Source: Eretmocerus hayati
Lineage: Eukaryota > Arthropoda > Insecta > Hymenoptera > Aphelinidae
DNA: 64,000 nucleotides
Reading direction: 5' to 3'
Assembly (NCBI GenBank): GCA_029851415.1
Contig: CM056742.1
Span: 113,896,246-113,960,245 of the forward strand
Positions within the stretch are counted from its first letter, which is position 1, and the number at the start of each line of letters is the position of its first letter. Shown piece by piece: positions 1 to 10,982 of the stretch. The translations under genes were made by a program, and so were the position numbers. Below the pieces are notes generated by a model. It did no database searches. It had not been told where the DNA came from and saw only the letters and a list, made by a program, of their open reading frames with translations.

Positions 1-245
1 CACTATAACTTGCTCAGCGAGCCAAAGAACTACGATTTTCTGGAGATATAGAATGAATCCCCGGGTGTGGAACAACTCATTCGATGGGAAATATCATGGT
101 GTTTCAGTTGCCATATCTCGTTTGGGTCGGAAATGTGAGGTTGAAATACTATGAGGCAAAAAAATGGGTTTGTAATCTCCCATCGCACATGCAGTACGAC
201 CAAAGCGCCATCTATCGGGCGAAATATTCGGGTTCTCTACGGACT
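1..245 (-). repeat. Dispersed repeat A, copy 1
   Basis: Matches the reverse complement of 16775-17215 over its full length at roughly 85-90% by eye, including a shared 'gatgggaaatatcatggtg' stretch and a shared 'agcgccatctatcgg' stretch. The other copy is interrupted by a small MITE. The family is not recognised. The 85-aa ORF across this copy is not supported as a gene. Confidence 0.75.
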
Positions 246-837
246 AGCCTTAACAGAGCCGGATACTACCTTCCATTATGGACGTCGATTTTCCGGGCTC
301 TAAGGACAGGGCCCGCTATAAGAAACATATTTGTTCAATAGCTTCAAAGTTCATCAGACAACGATAAGTCATGCAGAAAATAATAGTATCAAAACTTAAA
401 ATAATCTCCTGAAACAGATTAGCAGAATGCTTCATTGAACCAATTTTATGGAATCAACATCTCATTTTCCGAGTATCTCAAATTTGAAATATCATACTCT
501 TTCATCATAATGAAAATAACTTTATAGTTTCCAAAATCACACATTCATCAAAACCAAATCTTGACCAGAGAATCTTCAATCTTTTTCAATAGAAAGTCAG
601 TTTCCCTTCAAAAAATTCAGTACCTCTCTCTCTGAGAATTCAAAAAATTTTAAGAAGAAAAATCTCTCATAGATGGTTTGTATTCCTTTGGATCCGCTTT
701 GAAAACATGGAGGACTTTGACAAGAGCGTCCTTCGAAGTTCTTAATTGATTGGTTGATATGCTACTCTTGCTAGAACGCTATTTGGATGAGGGAAAGAGG
801 TCCACTGTGAAAAATTTATCCGGAAAACCTCTCAACC
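246..837. other. Intronic or intergenic, nothing recognised
   Basis: AT-rich sequence with no credible ORF, splice-flanked exon or clear repeat structure that I could see. It lies upstream of the first recognised anoctamin exon. Confidence 0.4.
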
Positions 838-1933
838 ACTGGTTGAACGCAAATGGACCCCGCCATAAATCATAGGAAATTGGCTTTCGGTAATTATCGA
901 AAATAATGTACCTAAACGATAGATTTCGGTGTGCTGATCAAAAGTTGTTATGGGCGCAAATGCCGAGAAGGTCCTCATTTTGAAATATCTCGCCTCAAAG
1001 ATGCTCCTCGGCGATGCAAGAAGTAGGGTTAGGGGACCGATTTGCAGTCGATGCGCGGCAAGCGCGAAGCCGACTCAGCAGCCTGTTTCCTTTTTTACCA
1101 ATCATCATGCCAGTATTGATGGAATCTGATGTGATGATGATCGAGTATCGGCGAAGCATAAGTTGAAACCAACGTATTATCGAGGGAAAAACTCTTGCAG
1201 AAATTGGGCCCACGTGCGCAAGTTCTCACGATAAACAATTTCAGGATGGCCTAGAAAATGAAAAATTGAGCGATAAATAAAGATTTGTTTCTGGAATCCT
1301 CGATCACGTGGCTGGCAGTAACTGGCCAAGGGTAGCTTCAAGGCCCACTGGCGCGTTTAATAGACGTGACGAGACATTTTTTTCACCGAACCCAAGCTTG
1401 CAACAATGCATGATTTTTCAGAGGAATTACCAAAATACTGTATTGGTTTTTGCTATGCCCATGATGTTCGCGCCGGATAGAGATAAAGAGTGGGCTATCT
1501 TCTATCAACTATCTTGAATGTTTTCAATCAATCTATCGATAAGATCTCATCTGGGTTGTGAGAAATCACTTTTTGGGACGACAAGTTTTTCCCTCGATTA
1601 TACGTTGGTTTCAACTTATGTTTCGCCGATACTCGATCATCATCACATCAGATTCCATCAATACTGGCATGATGATTGATAAAAAAGAAAACAGGCTGCT
1701 GAGTCGGCTTCGCGCTTGCCACGCATCGACTGCAAATCGGTCCTCTAACCCTACTTCTCGCATCACCGAGGAGCATCTTTGAGGCGAGATATTTCAAAAT
1801 GAGGATCTCCTCGGCATTTGCGCCCATGACAACTTTTGATCAGCTCACCAAAATCTATCGTTTAGGTACATTACTATCGATAATTACCGAAAGCCAATTT
1901 CCTATGTTTTATGGCGGGGTCCTTTCAACCAGT
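838..1933. repeat. Foldback element, ~355-bp inverted arms
   Basis: Arms 838-1193 and 1584-1933 are near-identical reverse complements around a ~390-bp spacer. The pairing runs from 'ctggttgaa' plus 'ggaccccgcc' at the outer edge to 'cgagggaaaaact' at the inner edge. The short ORFs at 995-1213 (minus) and 1558-1782 (plus) are the same sequence read from the two arms, so they reflect the repeat and not two genes. Confidence 0.85.
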
Positions 1934-3940
1934 CTGATTAAAGATTCAACTTGTTTGGTTGAATATTCATCTATGACTCATATGACAATTGGATGCCCAG
2001 CCACAATCTGTCCGTCCGGTTGCCCGCATATCGGGTTGCCTAATACGTGAGAGGGTCGAAATATGGTGGCTAGTGGTCGTGGGGCGATGCGTGGATGGAT
2101 AGATGATGGGTGGGTCGGTGGATGACAGATGGATGATGGGCGGATGAATGCACCAGTTGTAAATGCCAATCTGTAGAAATAACATGGACAACTATTCCCT
2201 GGAACAAATTCAATCTGTTAATTCTCGGATACAGTTTATATGTTGAATCTGCAATTTGAATCTATGAATTTTACAAATCCGAACTGTTAACTGACAGCTT
2301 TTTTGACTGATAAGATGGCAATTTTGTCGTCTGAAAAAAGTTTCAACCGGCTCAAGTAGTACTGTAGAACCCCAGAATTCAATGAATAATTATAAAATTA
2401 TTCTCCGATATGTAATTTTGTCCATCATGGGATCGATTCGTCGGTCATTGAGTTAGAATTCCGGAGGCATAACCACTGTACCATGGAGACTCACAAATGA
2501 GGCTCTCTTAGAATACCAGTATTATTCCGTGCAGCGGATTTCGTGGCGTTCGTTTTCTTGTAAATGCATAAAGGCGATTCGCATGCGATTTTTCACACAA
2601 CGTGTTTTTGGTAGAGCTGGCTCATAACAATTCACCAGAAATTATTAACAACGATTCCTTACAAAGCATTGCAAATTATTTTATTGGGAAAATATTGTCT
2701 CGCATGCTCTACCATATTTTGAGAGGAAATGGTTTGCCCATGCATGACATCGAAACCCACAGTCTTTTGGGGAAAATTTTATCAGTTCCAGGAACTTTGA
2801 AAAGATTAGACTTTTCAAATCCATTATTAGATGTTAAGGAGGCTCGAGCACTTTTGAATAAAACGTTTGTTTTCGGCGCAAGTGGGCTTAAACTATAGCT
2901 AAAACTACCAGAAACGTAAAACCGTTGGAAAAACATGGGGTCAACCACCAAAATCGTGAGCAAATTGAATTCAAAAATTGTTTCTGACTACACGTAATTT
3001 TATGGGCCAGACGCGTTAAGATGAGTTTGCGTGCTAACTATTCATATGATTTCTGTTCTGACCGAAGGAAACGGTTCTTTCATCCATTCCCTATAAATTG
3101 ATACCAGGAAAGCCATGGGTCAACCTTCAAAATTTCGAGAAAATGAGAGTGAAAGTTAAAAAGCTAGCGTTGCAGCCAGTGCTTGCGTTGTGAGTATACC
3201 TATGAACAGCGCCAATGACGCGGTGGAAGGGGAAAAGGCACGCGGGGCCCCGCGCTTCGTAACCTACTACGCGCTCGAGCCTCTTTAATCTCGAGTGGGA
3301 TGAGACTCCTCGACTCTTCGTAACTTCAAACTGCTGTTCAAAGCATCTGCAAGAAGAGGAAACGCAACTGCATCCAGAAAATTCTCCTACTTGTTCGTAA
3401 TCTCTCACACATCGCCGCGCGTCAGGGCATTTCCCACGGCATCTCATAGTCCACTTAATGATTTCGTAGAATTTACAGATTCAAATGCAAATATTTCTGC
3501 CAAGTCTAAGATATACATTTTTAGATGTTGTAGATTACGAATTCATCTGTTAAAATTGAATATTTATCTGTTGAAGATGACGCACGTATCTGCAGAAATT
3601 ACAGATATATATATCGGAACTGTTTCTGCAGATTCAAAACATGAGTTTTAACAGTTTTTTGATTCAGTGTGTACCTATCCGACCAGTCATCCATCCATCC
3701 CACCCATCCATCTATCTATCCATCCTCTCATCAATCTCACCCGTTGATCAATCCACTTACTTACTGATCCCACCCATTCACCCACTCATCCATCCTCCCA
3801 TCTATACAAACATCCATTCATGACGGAATATAATCACTTGGTTGAAAATTCAATCAACTGGTTGAATGAAAAATTCAACCTGTCTGGTGGAAAATTCAAC
3901 TGATTAGTTGAAATGTTGCCGCACGTATACCATTTCTAAC
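1934..3940. other. Non-coding stretch with GATG/CATC simple repeats
   Basis: A GATG-type degenerate simple repeat lies at about 2085-2155. The complementary CATC-type tract lies at about 3690-3815, so the two could pair. A GC-richer patch at about 3180-3430 carries a 106-aa minus-strand ORF (3127-3447) with no recognisable domain. A 98-aa plus-strand ORF (2602-2898) is also unrecognised and has no convincing splice context. Several 'ggttga'-rich segments recur at 1925-1965 and 3838-3920. Confidence 0.4.
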
Positions 3941-4298
3941 ATTGAAATCCCTATACTGAAACATTTTCCCCTCCCAACCCTCCGTGTCTCTGAGATCGCT
4001 GTGATTTTTCATAGCTCCTCTTGGACCATGGAAAATATCTAGCTACATTATTTCGACGTAAAATTTCATCAGAAACACGATAAAATCATTGACTTCGAGT
4101 TTTGAAGTGATCCCGGCGTGATTTTGGAGTCACTTTGAATCTCAAAACTGAAAGTATCATTATGTTTCCCACAGAACTCTACGTTGAAATGGTGTATCTG
4201 GATATTTCCCATGGTCCAAGAGGAGCTATGGAAAATCACAGCGATCTCAGAGACATGGAGGTTTGGGAGGGAAAATCTTTCAGTGTAGGGTTTTCAAT
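3941..4298. repeat. Foldback hairpin, ~175-bp arms
   Basis: Arms 3941-4112 and 4117-4298 are imperfect reverse complements with almost no loop. The paired blocks include 'cattttcccctcccaaccc' with its complement near 4265 and 'agctcctcttggaccatgg' with its complement near 4215-4235. The 112-aa ORF at 4135-4473 runs out of the right arm and is not supported as a gene. Confidence 0.8.
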
Positions 4299-4479
4299 AC
4301 TGAAAATGTTGTCCATGCAGCAGCGCAGGATACGTCGTACAGCGTACGGCAAAACTTTTTTTCCCTTTCTTTTATATCAAAGATCAAAAATCCATAATCG
4401 CATCGAAGAAAACCAAAAGTTGGGAAATAAGGAACACCCTAATGTACAGAGATACACCAAGAAACACCCATAACATTGC

Positions 4480-4910
4480 TTTTCATGAGACACGAAACAT
4501 CTGATACACTTGTACAAATCTGTGTGAAAATTTGAGGATATATTTTGAACAATCCAACAATAGTGCCAGTGAATTTTGAACTTGCCCCGATGAGTATTTT
4601 TAGACTTGTAAATCCTTTCATGCCAAATTTCGAATCTTTCCACAACAAAGCACACCATACGAAATTGTCGTAGAGAGTCAACTAGATGGGAAAATAAGGT
4701 AATATTTTGTCGCAGACGCAGAAACCGGGAAAAAATAGCCTCATGTGTAACGCGAAAACTCTACAAGGCTTCGATAAATTATTCTGAAACTTTGCAAGTG
4801 CATCTGAAGGACTCTTGTTGTCAGGCCAGTGAATGTTGAGCATTCTCCATTGAGTATTTTTTGACTTATGAACTCTTGTATGAGAAATTTTCAATTTTTA
4901 TTGAAAGAGC
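4480..4910. repeat. Two diverged tandem units, ~255-bp period
   Basis: The block around 4562-4625 (gccagtgaattttgaac followed by gagtatttttagacttgt) recurs at 4820-4880 with about 80% identity. Two overlapping minus-strand ORFs here (4377-4681) and one at 4682-4894 are parallel readings of the two units. No product is recognised. Confidence 0.55.
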
Positions 4911-4929
4911 ATATTTGTACTTCTTCTCT

Positions 4930-5602
4930 CTAATTCAAAGAATTTTCAAAGATGTATTTTGATGTTGTTAGAGGTGCTGAATCGATTGGTTGATACAGAA
5001 TTTTGTTAAAATGTCATTATAATGGTCTTAGGGACCAACGTGAGAAGGAGTAGAGGGAAGGTAGAAAAAAGTAAGAAGAAATAAGAATTCTGTATTAACC
5101 ACTCCATGCAGCAACTCAAAAAAACTCAAAAAACCCTTATATTGAACGACTCATATTTTTCAAGACAGGAGAAAAATTATAAATAGTTTTCAAGATATTA
5201 AAAAATGACAAAGTTTCAAGGAAAATTTCACAATTCAGCCAAAGATGATTGGGGAGTGCTAAAATTGTAGCGTTTCCATCTATGGATGCCACCAAATATG
5301 TTTTCAAAACTTAAAGGGGATTGGTGAGAACTGTGAGGAGTTTTTCTGAGACATAGAAAACAACATACATAGACACATACACACAGACACGGTCGGAGTG
5401 CTCGAAAGATGGGGTTGTAGTAATTTTCCAAGGCGTTATCAAGGAAAACGGTTACCTATAGTCGATAGATCTAGGAGAATCGAAGAGGACAGTACAATTT
5501 TCATATATCCAAAAGCTTTATTGCAGGAGAAAAAAAATGTTTGCTCAATAATTCGAGGAAAAATCTACTACCATCATATGAAAGCTTCCTCTTTGAGAAA
5601 GC
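4930..5602 (+). mobile_element. (CA)n-bearing repeat H, copy 1 (Helentron/DINE-like?)
   Basis: Three parts shared with copies at 19671-21290, 40500-42958 and 50233-51100 appear in order. They are a 'ggttgatacagaatttt' unit near 4990, an imperfect (CA)n tract near 5360-5395, and a terminal stem-loop ctctttgagaaag at 5590-5602. No protein is encoded. A terminal hairpin plus internal microsatellite and tandem units is a layout known from non-autonomous Helentron/DINE-1 elements. That assignment is inference. Confidence 0.5.
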
Positions 5603-6393
5603 AAAAGAGTAATGTCGTGTCATTCGGAGATATCTAATATATTTGCAATAATTCTTGCAGCTCGTGGGATTCATGCATGATTTTAGGTTTTGCCTATAAA
5701 TTTGGAAACTGTTCCTTAGTGCAGTCATCATAAGCTGAAATAATAGCATGATCAATCATTTCAAAGGTTGTTTGAGATGGAAAGATTTTTGGTTGTAATT
5801 TTACAGGATAGTCTTCTAAATATGTTTCGCAAGATCATCTTTGCAGATTTAAATAGTTTTTTTTGTTTTCAACCGATCTCAACGACGAAGCACAGTTCAC
5901 ATCAAAAAAGGTAATGCACGCTTATCCAATTATACAAACTTTGGTTCAAATTAATTAAGAAATTCCAATTTAATAACTGATTTACAATCATCACCGGTTT
6001 CGTCGTGAGAAGTATAATATCTATTGCACAATCCTCGCATATCATTCACTTGCACTCCTTATTTGCTATTTGTATCAATGGATCTAATAAAAACATTTGT
6101 CTCTGCACATTTTCCCCTCTCGAAAATCCCGATTCAACATCGTCTAAGCGGGACTATCCTTGGGGGACAGCAGTCGTTATTCATGGCCCAAGTTGAAAAG
6201 AATTTGTAACTTAAGTGGTTATAGACGATGAACACATTATTCGTAATCAATTTTTACGTAATCATAGTGAATACCTCAACTCATTGAGGGAACCATCAAT
6301 GATACTTCAAGGAACCGGGATTTTCGATCTACCCAAGCCAGTCGATCGCAGAATAGCCGTGTAACTATTCACAAATAATGATTTGATTCGCAG
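5603..6393. other. Intronic sequence before exon, nothing recognised
   Basis: AT-rich, with no further anoctamin-like exon visible. The short ORFs at 6005-6209 overlap in two frames and resemble nothing known to me. The last bases before the exon form an acceptor (ttgattcgcag). Confidence 0.4.
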
Positions 6394-6591
6394 TATGATG
6401 GTGCATTTTCTGAGCATTTGGAAATGCTGTCCCAACTTGGCTACGTCTGTCTCTTTTCATCCGCATTTCCGTTAGCAGCTTTGGCAGCATTATTGGGCAA
6501 TCTGCTAGAACTACGAGGAGATGCCTTCAAACTATGTTTCGTTCTCCAGCGGCCTTTTGGACGCAGAGTATCAAATATTGGAACTTGGCAG
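6394..6591 (+). CDS. ANO8-like: Anoctamin-8-like protein, internal exon (66 aa)
   Basis: This exon encodes part of a TMEM16/anoctamin, a membrane protein family of Ca2+-activated ion channels and lipid scramblases; ANO8 is linked to ER-plasma membrane contacts. The exon starts in phase 0 after cag at 6391-6393 (YDGAFSEHLEM) and ends with GTWQ at 6591. It carries a family-typical hydrophobic helix (LFSSAFPLAALAALL) followed by LLELRGDAFKLC and LQRPFGRRV. The E and D of LLELRGD match the acidic pair that binds Ca2+ in helix 8 of TMEM16A (E734/D738 in mouse), so this part of the site looks intact. The remembered ANO8 sequence runs straight from this Q into the next exon at 33130, which fixes the boundary. 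The intron then begins gcaagt, a GC donor. The preceding exon was not found in the window. Confidence 0.93.
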
Positions 6592-6779
6592 GCAAGTGAT
6601 ATTTCCTCAGTTGTTTGTCGGATTCGTAGCAGAGTCAAAAATGCTAATGCAGAGTTTCTTTTATCAAGAAAGATCCACAGAAATATTCACTCGTTTTCCA
6701 GACCGAGCTTTCCAAACATAAATCAAAACATTTCAGATTTCACTTTGCTGGAATGAAGAGAACATTTATCTGAAATACA

Positions 6780-7607
6780 TATGCGAGTAACGATTGAAAG
6801 TATTCCCAATTGAGCATTCAAATAATGTCCAAAGTAAATATCTTGAAACGAGTGAGTTCTTCACACATTCAAAGTTCTCCTATACTAACAATTTGCGACA
6901 TTCCGATATCTCTCGAGTCATTGTGAAGTAAATTAAGCGTATAGAGAACTTCTCAGTTAATATATTTTCAAGCTTATGTTCATCAAATCGAGACGAGTGA
7001 GTTTCATGTCTGACTAATCCATCTATTACTACTCGGGTAATCTTCATGTCTCACGTATGACCGGAGCTAAGCTCTACTACTAGGCAAAGCCGTACAATCG
7101 AGATTTTCAAGATATATGCCTCCAAATCGGAACAACTAACATGCATTTCTGACCAACCCATACTACTACTTAGGCGAGTTATGTCTTTCCCTCCAGCCGT
7201 ACAATTAGTTACGGTGAAATCTAGACTTTCAAGTTATTTGCCTCAGAATCGAGATGAGTGACATACATGTCTGACCAATTCATCTTTTACTACTTAAACA
7301 GACTTTTGACTAGCGTGGGACCGAAGTTTAGCTGTACTACTTTCCAAGACGGTAAAATCTAAGCACTCCAGCTACTTACCCCAGATTCGAGATCAGTTCA
7401 TTGATATCTGAACGTTCCATTTTTGACTACTTGGGCAAACTTTTGACTCACATACGGCCGCAGTTTAGCTGTACTACTAGCTAAAATAGTGAAGTCTCAA
7501 CTTTCTAGTTGTGTCTCAGGATTGAGATCAGTAACAACCATATCTGGCCAATTTATCTTATACTACTTTGGTGAACTGAATGTCACTTGTATGACCGAAA
7601 TCTAGCT
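6780..7607. repeat. ~130-bp tandem repeat array, left part
   Basis: A core resembling 'cgagatgagtgacatacatg' followed by 'tctgaccaattcatc' recurs at about 6988, 7124, 7246, 7384 and 7512, giving a spacing of 122-138 bp. Each unit also has a 'gaccgaagtttagctgtact' block and a 'gtaaaatctaaacttcaag' type block. Units are diverged, roughly 70-80% by eye. The array resumes after the R1-like insertion at 13413. Confidence 0.8.
7593..7607. repeat. Target-site duplication, 3' side of R1-like element
   Basis: gaccgaaatctagct, repeated exactly at 13398-13412. Joining the two flanks gives an uninterrupted tandem-array unit (…gaccgaaatctagct + gaatcactagc…), which supports this as the original target. 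Confidence 0.85.
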
Positions 7608-7983
7608 TATAAGGAGAAATCTGATGACAGGCTATCCCTAATGGATCTCCCACCGGCAGACCATAAGCGCTTTCATTTTGCTGACCCGGTAAACCGGATG
7701 AGCATGAACCAAACGCCCGTGTGCCCTGGGGGCTAAAACCTTCTGCTCTCAGCCCTACGATGTTGGCAAGCCATCATTGCAGAACTGGGGGCAGCTAATT
7801 ACTATCTCACCAACCCACCCCGGAACCGCGTTAGTATTACTTCAGGGTGGGAGGCGTATCGCGCGCCATTGGGCAATCCTCTTTGGTGTGTCCGCTCTTC
7901 TGTCTTCTCTCTTCGTCGTCATTGATCACTCTTCAATTCGTCGTTGTCCGCTATGCAGCGCCCCTTGCTTGGCGCTGCAATGA
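7608..7983 (-). other. 3' UTR of R1-like element with conserved box
   Basis: Non-coding tail downstream of ORF2. The block at 7821-7846 (plus strand cggaaccgcgttagtattac, then ttcagg) recurs in the 3' UTRs of the separate R1-like copies at 33780, 34884, 37858 and 39702. In target-primed reverse transcription the enzyme binds the 3' UTR RNA, so a conserved box here is a plausible recognition element (inference). Confidence 0.7.
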
Positions 7984-10945
7984 TCATTCTCGCTCTCCTT
8001 TTCGGGTGATTGCCGTCTTGATATAGGCGGCGACCTTATCCCATGTCTCTTTGCTGCGGACCATGAACGGCACTGGATTCTCAGGGGTGATCTGATTTCC
8101 AAGCCAGTTCGCGATCTCCAGTCTCTCTACAGCTGTGTTCATACACTGGAAGAGTGCATGCTCCACACCACATCGCCCCAGTCTGCCGCACACATCTGAC
8201 AGACTGGGGTCTCCCTCTTCTGGAATCGCTCCAGGTACTCTCCGAATCAGCCATGCCCACTGAACGCTTGCGTCAGGCAGTAATCCAGTTCTCCGTGATC
8301 TCGATCGATCCACCTGGCTATGTTGGGGATCAATCTTCGCGTCCACTTCCCTTTTGTTGAGCTCTCCCACTCTTTTTGCCAATCTTCGACGGTCTCCCCC
8401 CTCTCGACGTCTCGTATGAGGGCCTTACGAGTGGGGTTGAGCACGACTCCATCGCTCTTTAGGGTTTCTTCGCGTTTCCATACCCGCACTCTCTCGGCTA
8501 CAAGCAGGCAAATAGGTGGTGTACCCGCAAGCACACAGGCTACGTGGTCGGACACCGTGCAATAAGCGCTGATCGTCCGTAGCGCAAAACGCCGCTGGAC
8601 TGGATCTAGCTTTGCATCGATCACGGACCCTCTAGCTACCTGTCCCCGAATTGGTGCACCGTACAGCATGATGAAATAGCTCACGGTGCTGAGTGAGGCT
8701 CTTCTGTTCGGCTTGGGGCCACCAATGTTTCGCATGAGCCGCTGGAGGGCGCCACCGACCCTGTCCGCCTTCAGCGCTGCTTCTCTGGTTTGTGCCTTGT
8801 AGCTCCATCGGTCATCAAACCAAACCCCAAGGTACTTGAGTTCCCTTTTGAGTGGGATCTCGTATTCGTTGGTGGAGAACACGGGAGTTTCAAAACTCCT
8901 CCTCTTGGTGACTAGCATCGCTTCGCACTTGTGCTCGGCAAGCTCCAGCCCGTTCTCAGGGAACCATTGACCAATGTGGTAAAGAGCTTCATTGGCCACA
9001 CACTCCACTCGCCACGCGGTTTCGGCAACCACGACTAATGCCGCATCGTCCGCGAAGCCAATAAGTTCTGCCCCACCTGGAAGACTCATGTTCAGGAATT
9101 CGTCGTTTTGCGTGTTCCATTCGAACGGTCCTGACAGGGATCCTTGAGCTATCCCTGCAGATAATTCCAGCTCAACCCTTCCCTCATCGGTGTCACACAC
9201 GAGGACTCTGTCACGCAGTCCATCGCTGATGACTGCGAGCAGGTAAGGGGGGACTCTTTCATCTAGGGACCTATAGATCCGTTCCCAGCTTGCTGTGTTG
9301 AAGGCATTTTTCACATCCAAGCATATTATTGCACAAAACCCCCCTCCTGGCTGGGGAGCTATTGTATGCGCTCTGTGGACTCTGTCTCATACGCTTTCTA
9401 TTGCGTGCATTGTACTGCGCCCCTTGCGGAAGCCAAACTGCATCGGGGACATCCCTCCGCTACGCTCATACTCTTCCTCCGCCCGGTTCAGGATCATGCG
9501 GTCATACATCTTCGCGATGTTGTCCAACATATTAAGTGGCCGATTCGATGATGGCTTCGCTGGTTCTCCACCGTTTTCCTTGGGAATGAGGACTAGCTTC
9601 TGCCGTTTCCACACTTTTGGAAACACTCCCACAAGGAGGCACTTATTAAACAGCTTTAATAGCAGAGTAGGCTGCTCTCGAGCCATTATTTTCAGGGCTT
9701 CATTGGGAATGCCGTCCAACCCCAGGGCCTTACCATTCGCCAATCTCGTAGTGGCTCGTCTTAGCTCTTCTTCTGTGAAGAGGGGGATCGGCTCGGAGAT
9801 AAACCCAGGGAATGTGAGTCTGGGCTCCCCTCTCGGGTAGAGTATTCTGGCAATCCGTAGAACTGACTCTTTGTCAGTTGGTGCTGTTGGTCCGTCTCTC
9901 AAGCGCAGTCTGCTCATGACCACCCGGTACGGTGTGGCCCATGGATCTTGATCGACCATGCTGCATAGTTCCGACCAGCACTTCCGTTTGCTGCAACGGA
10001 TGGCATCCCGAAGAAGCTTCTTCGCATCTTTGTAGGCCGCTCCGTCTGCTGCCAATGATGGACGTCCACGTTTGTGCTGCGGCGAAGGTCCCTGATTTCA
10101 TCGTTCTACCAGTATACTTGCCTCTTCTGGAACCGGGGTTGCTTCCTCCTCGGCATAGAGGCGTCGCAGGCTCGGGTGATGGACCGGATGACGCTCGTTA
10201 TCGTCTCCTCCGGCGGGAGCTCTTCTCCGGGGTCCTCTGCTCTCAGGATTGCTTCTTTGAAGCTTTCCTCGTCCAGTTTGCGAACTTGCCATCCCTCGAT
10301 TTGCCGTGCTATGCCTGCATCTCGGCCATGGTCTATCTTGAGGAAGATATGGCGGTAGTCGCTGAGCGTTTACGAGTCGAGGACCTGCCCCTTCGTGACT
10401 CGTCTCATCAGAGGCGGGCTAACAAACGTTGAGTCGAGCACTAAGGATGATGCCCTTCTGTGCCATGTCGCCTTTCCTACCTCGTTGAGGCAAACCAGGT
10501 CCAATTGGGCCATGGTCGTTTCCAGCGAATTACCTCTTTCATCCTCTGGCCCTCCACTCCAGGTTGGAGCTTTGGAGTTAAAATCCCCCGCTACTATGGG
10601 GAAGCCTCTCCACTGTCTCAAACTATCCTCGAGTTCTCGCAGTTCCCGAAGGAAGACATTCATCTGTGCGTTCGGTGAGTAATAGCAGCTATACACCGCA
10701 ATATCGCCGATGACTCTTCGGGCGAAGCCCGTCCCTTTGGTCGGTCTTTTTGTCTCTCCAAGGCTCCCGTTCTAGACTTGGATGGCCGATCCCCTCCCAA
10801 GGTCTTCCGTGGTTCGTGGTCGTTCTTCTCGGAGATACTGCTCGGAGATGATGAGGACGTCTGCTCCCAGTCTTGAGGCCTCTGCTTCGAGTAGACTGTG
10901 AGCATCGTTGCTCCTGCGAAGATTTGCTTGCAGGAAACTAGCCAT
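7984..10945 (-). pseudogene. R1-like ORF2: endonuclease-reverse transcriptase, broken
   Basis: The start at 10945 (MASFLQANLRRSN) lies 38 nt after the ORF1 stop. The APE endonuclease shows the N of QANLRRS, E of ISEQY, YYSPN, the GDFNSKAPTW block near 10580 and LDSTF. Its SDH motif reads SDY. Reverse transcriptase follows: GLDGIPNEALK, VLIPK, FGFRKGRST, DVKNAFNTASW, AQGSLSGP, and the catalytic LIGFADDAALVV near 9060. The C-terminal finger is CQMC…H…C near 8150-8200. Lesions are in-frame stops at about 10773 (TAG), 10370 (TAA), 9384 (TGA) and 8247 (TGA), plus frameshifts near 10060 and 8170. The reading frame is the same across the 9384 stop, which splits an otherwise 1.8-kb open RT frame. Catalytic DD and endonuclease D/N residues survive, so decay is moderate. 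Confidence 0.9.
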
Positions 10946-10982
10946 CTTTGCGCCTTTTCCGACCCTTCCATACCGCTCGCGC

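Noticed and set aside
2602..2898. 98-aa ORF as a host gene
   Set aside because: No recognisable domain, no splice support, and composition like the flanks.
3127..3447. 106-aa Cys/Arg-rich ORF as a secreted peptide gene
   Set aside because: The cysteines come from a GC-rich patch. There is no signal peptide or known cysteine pattern.
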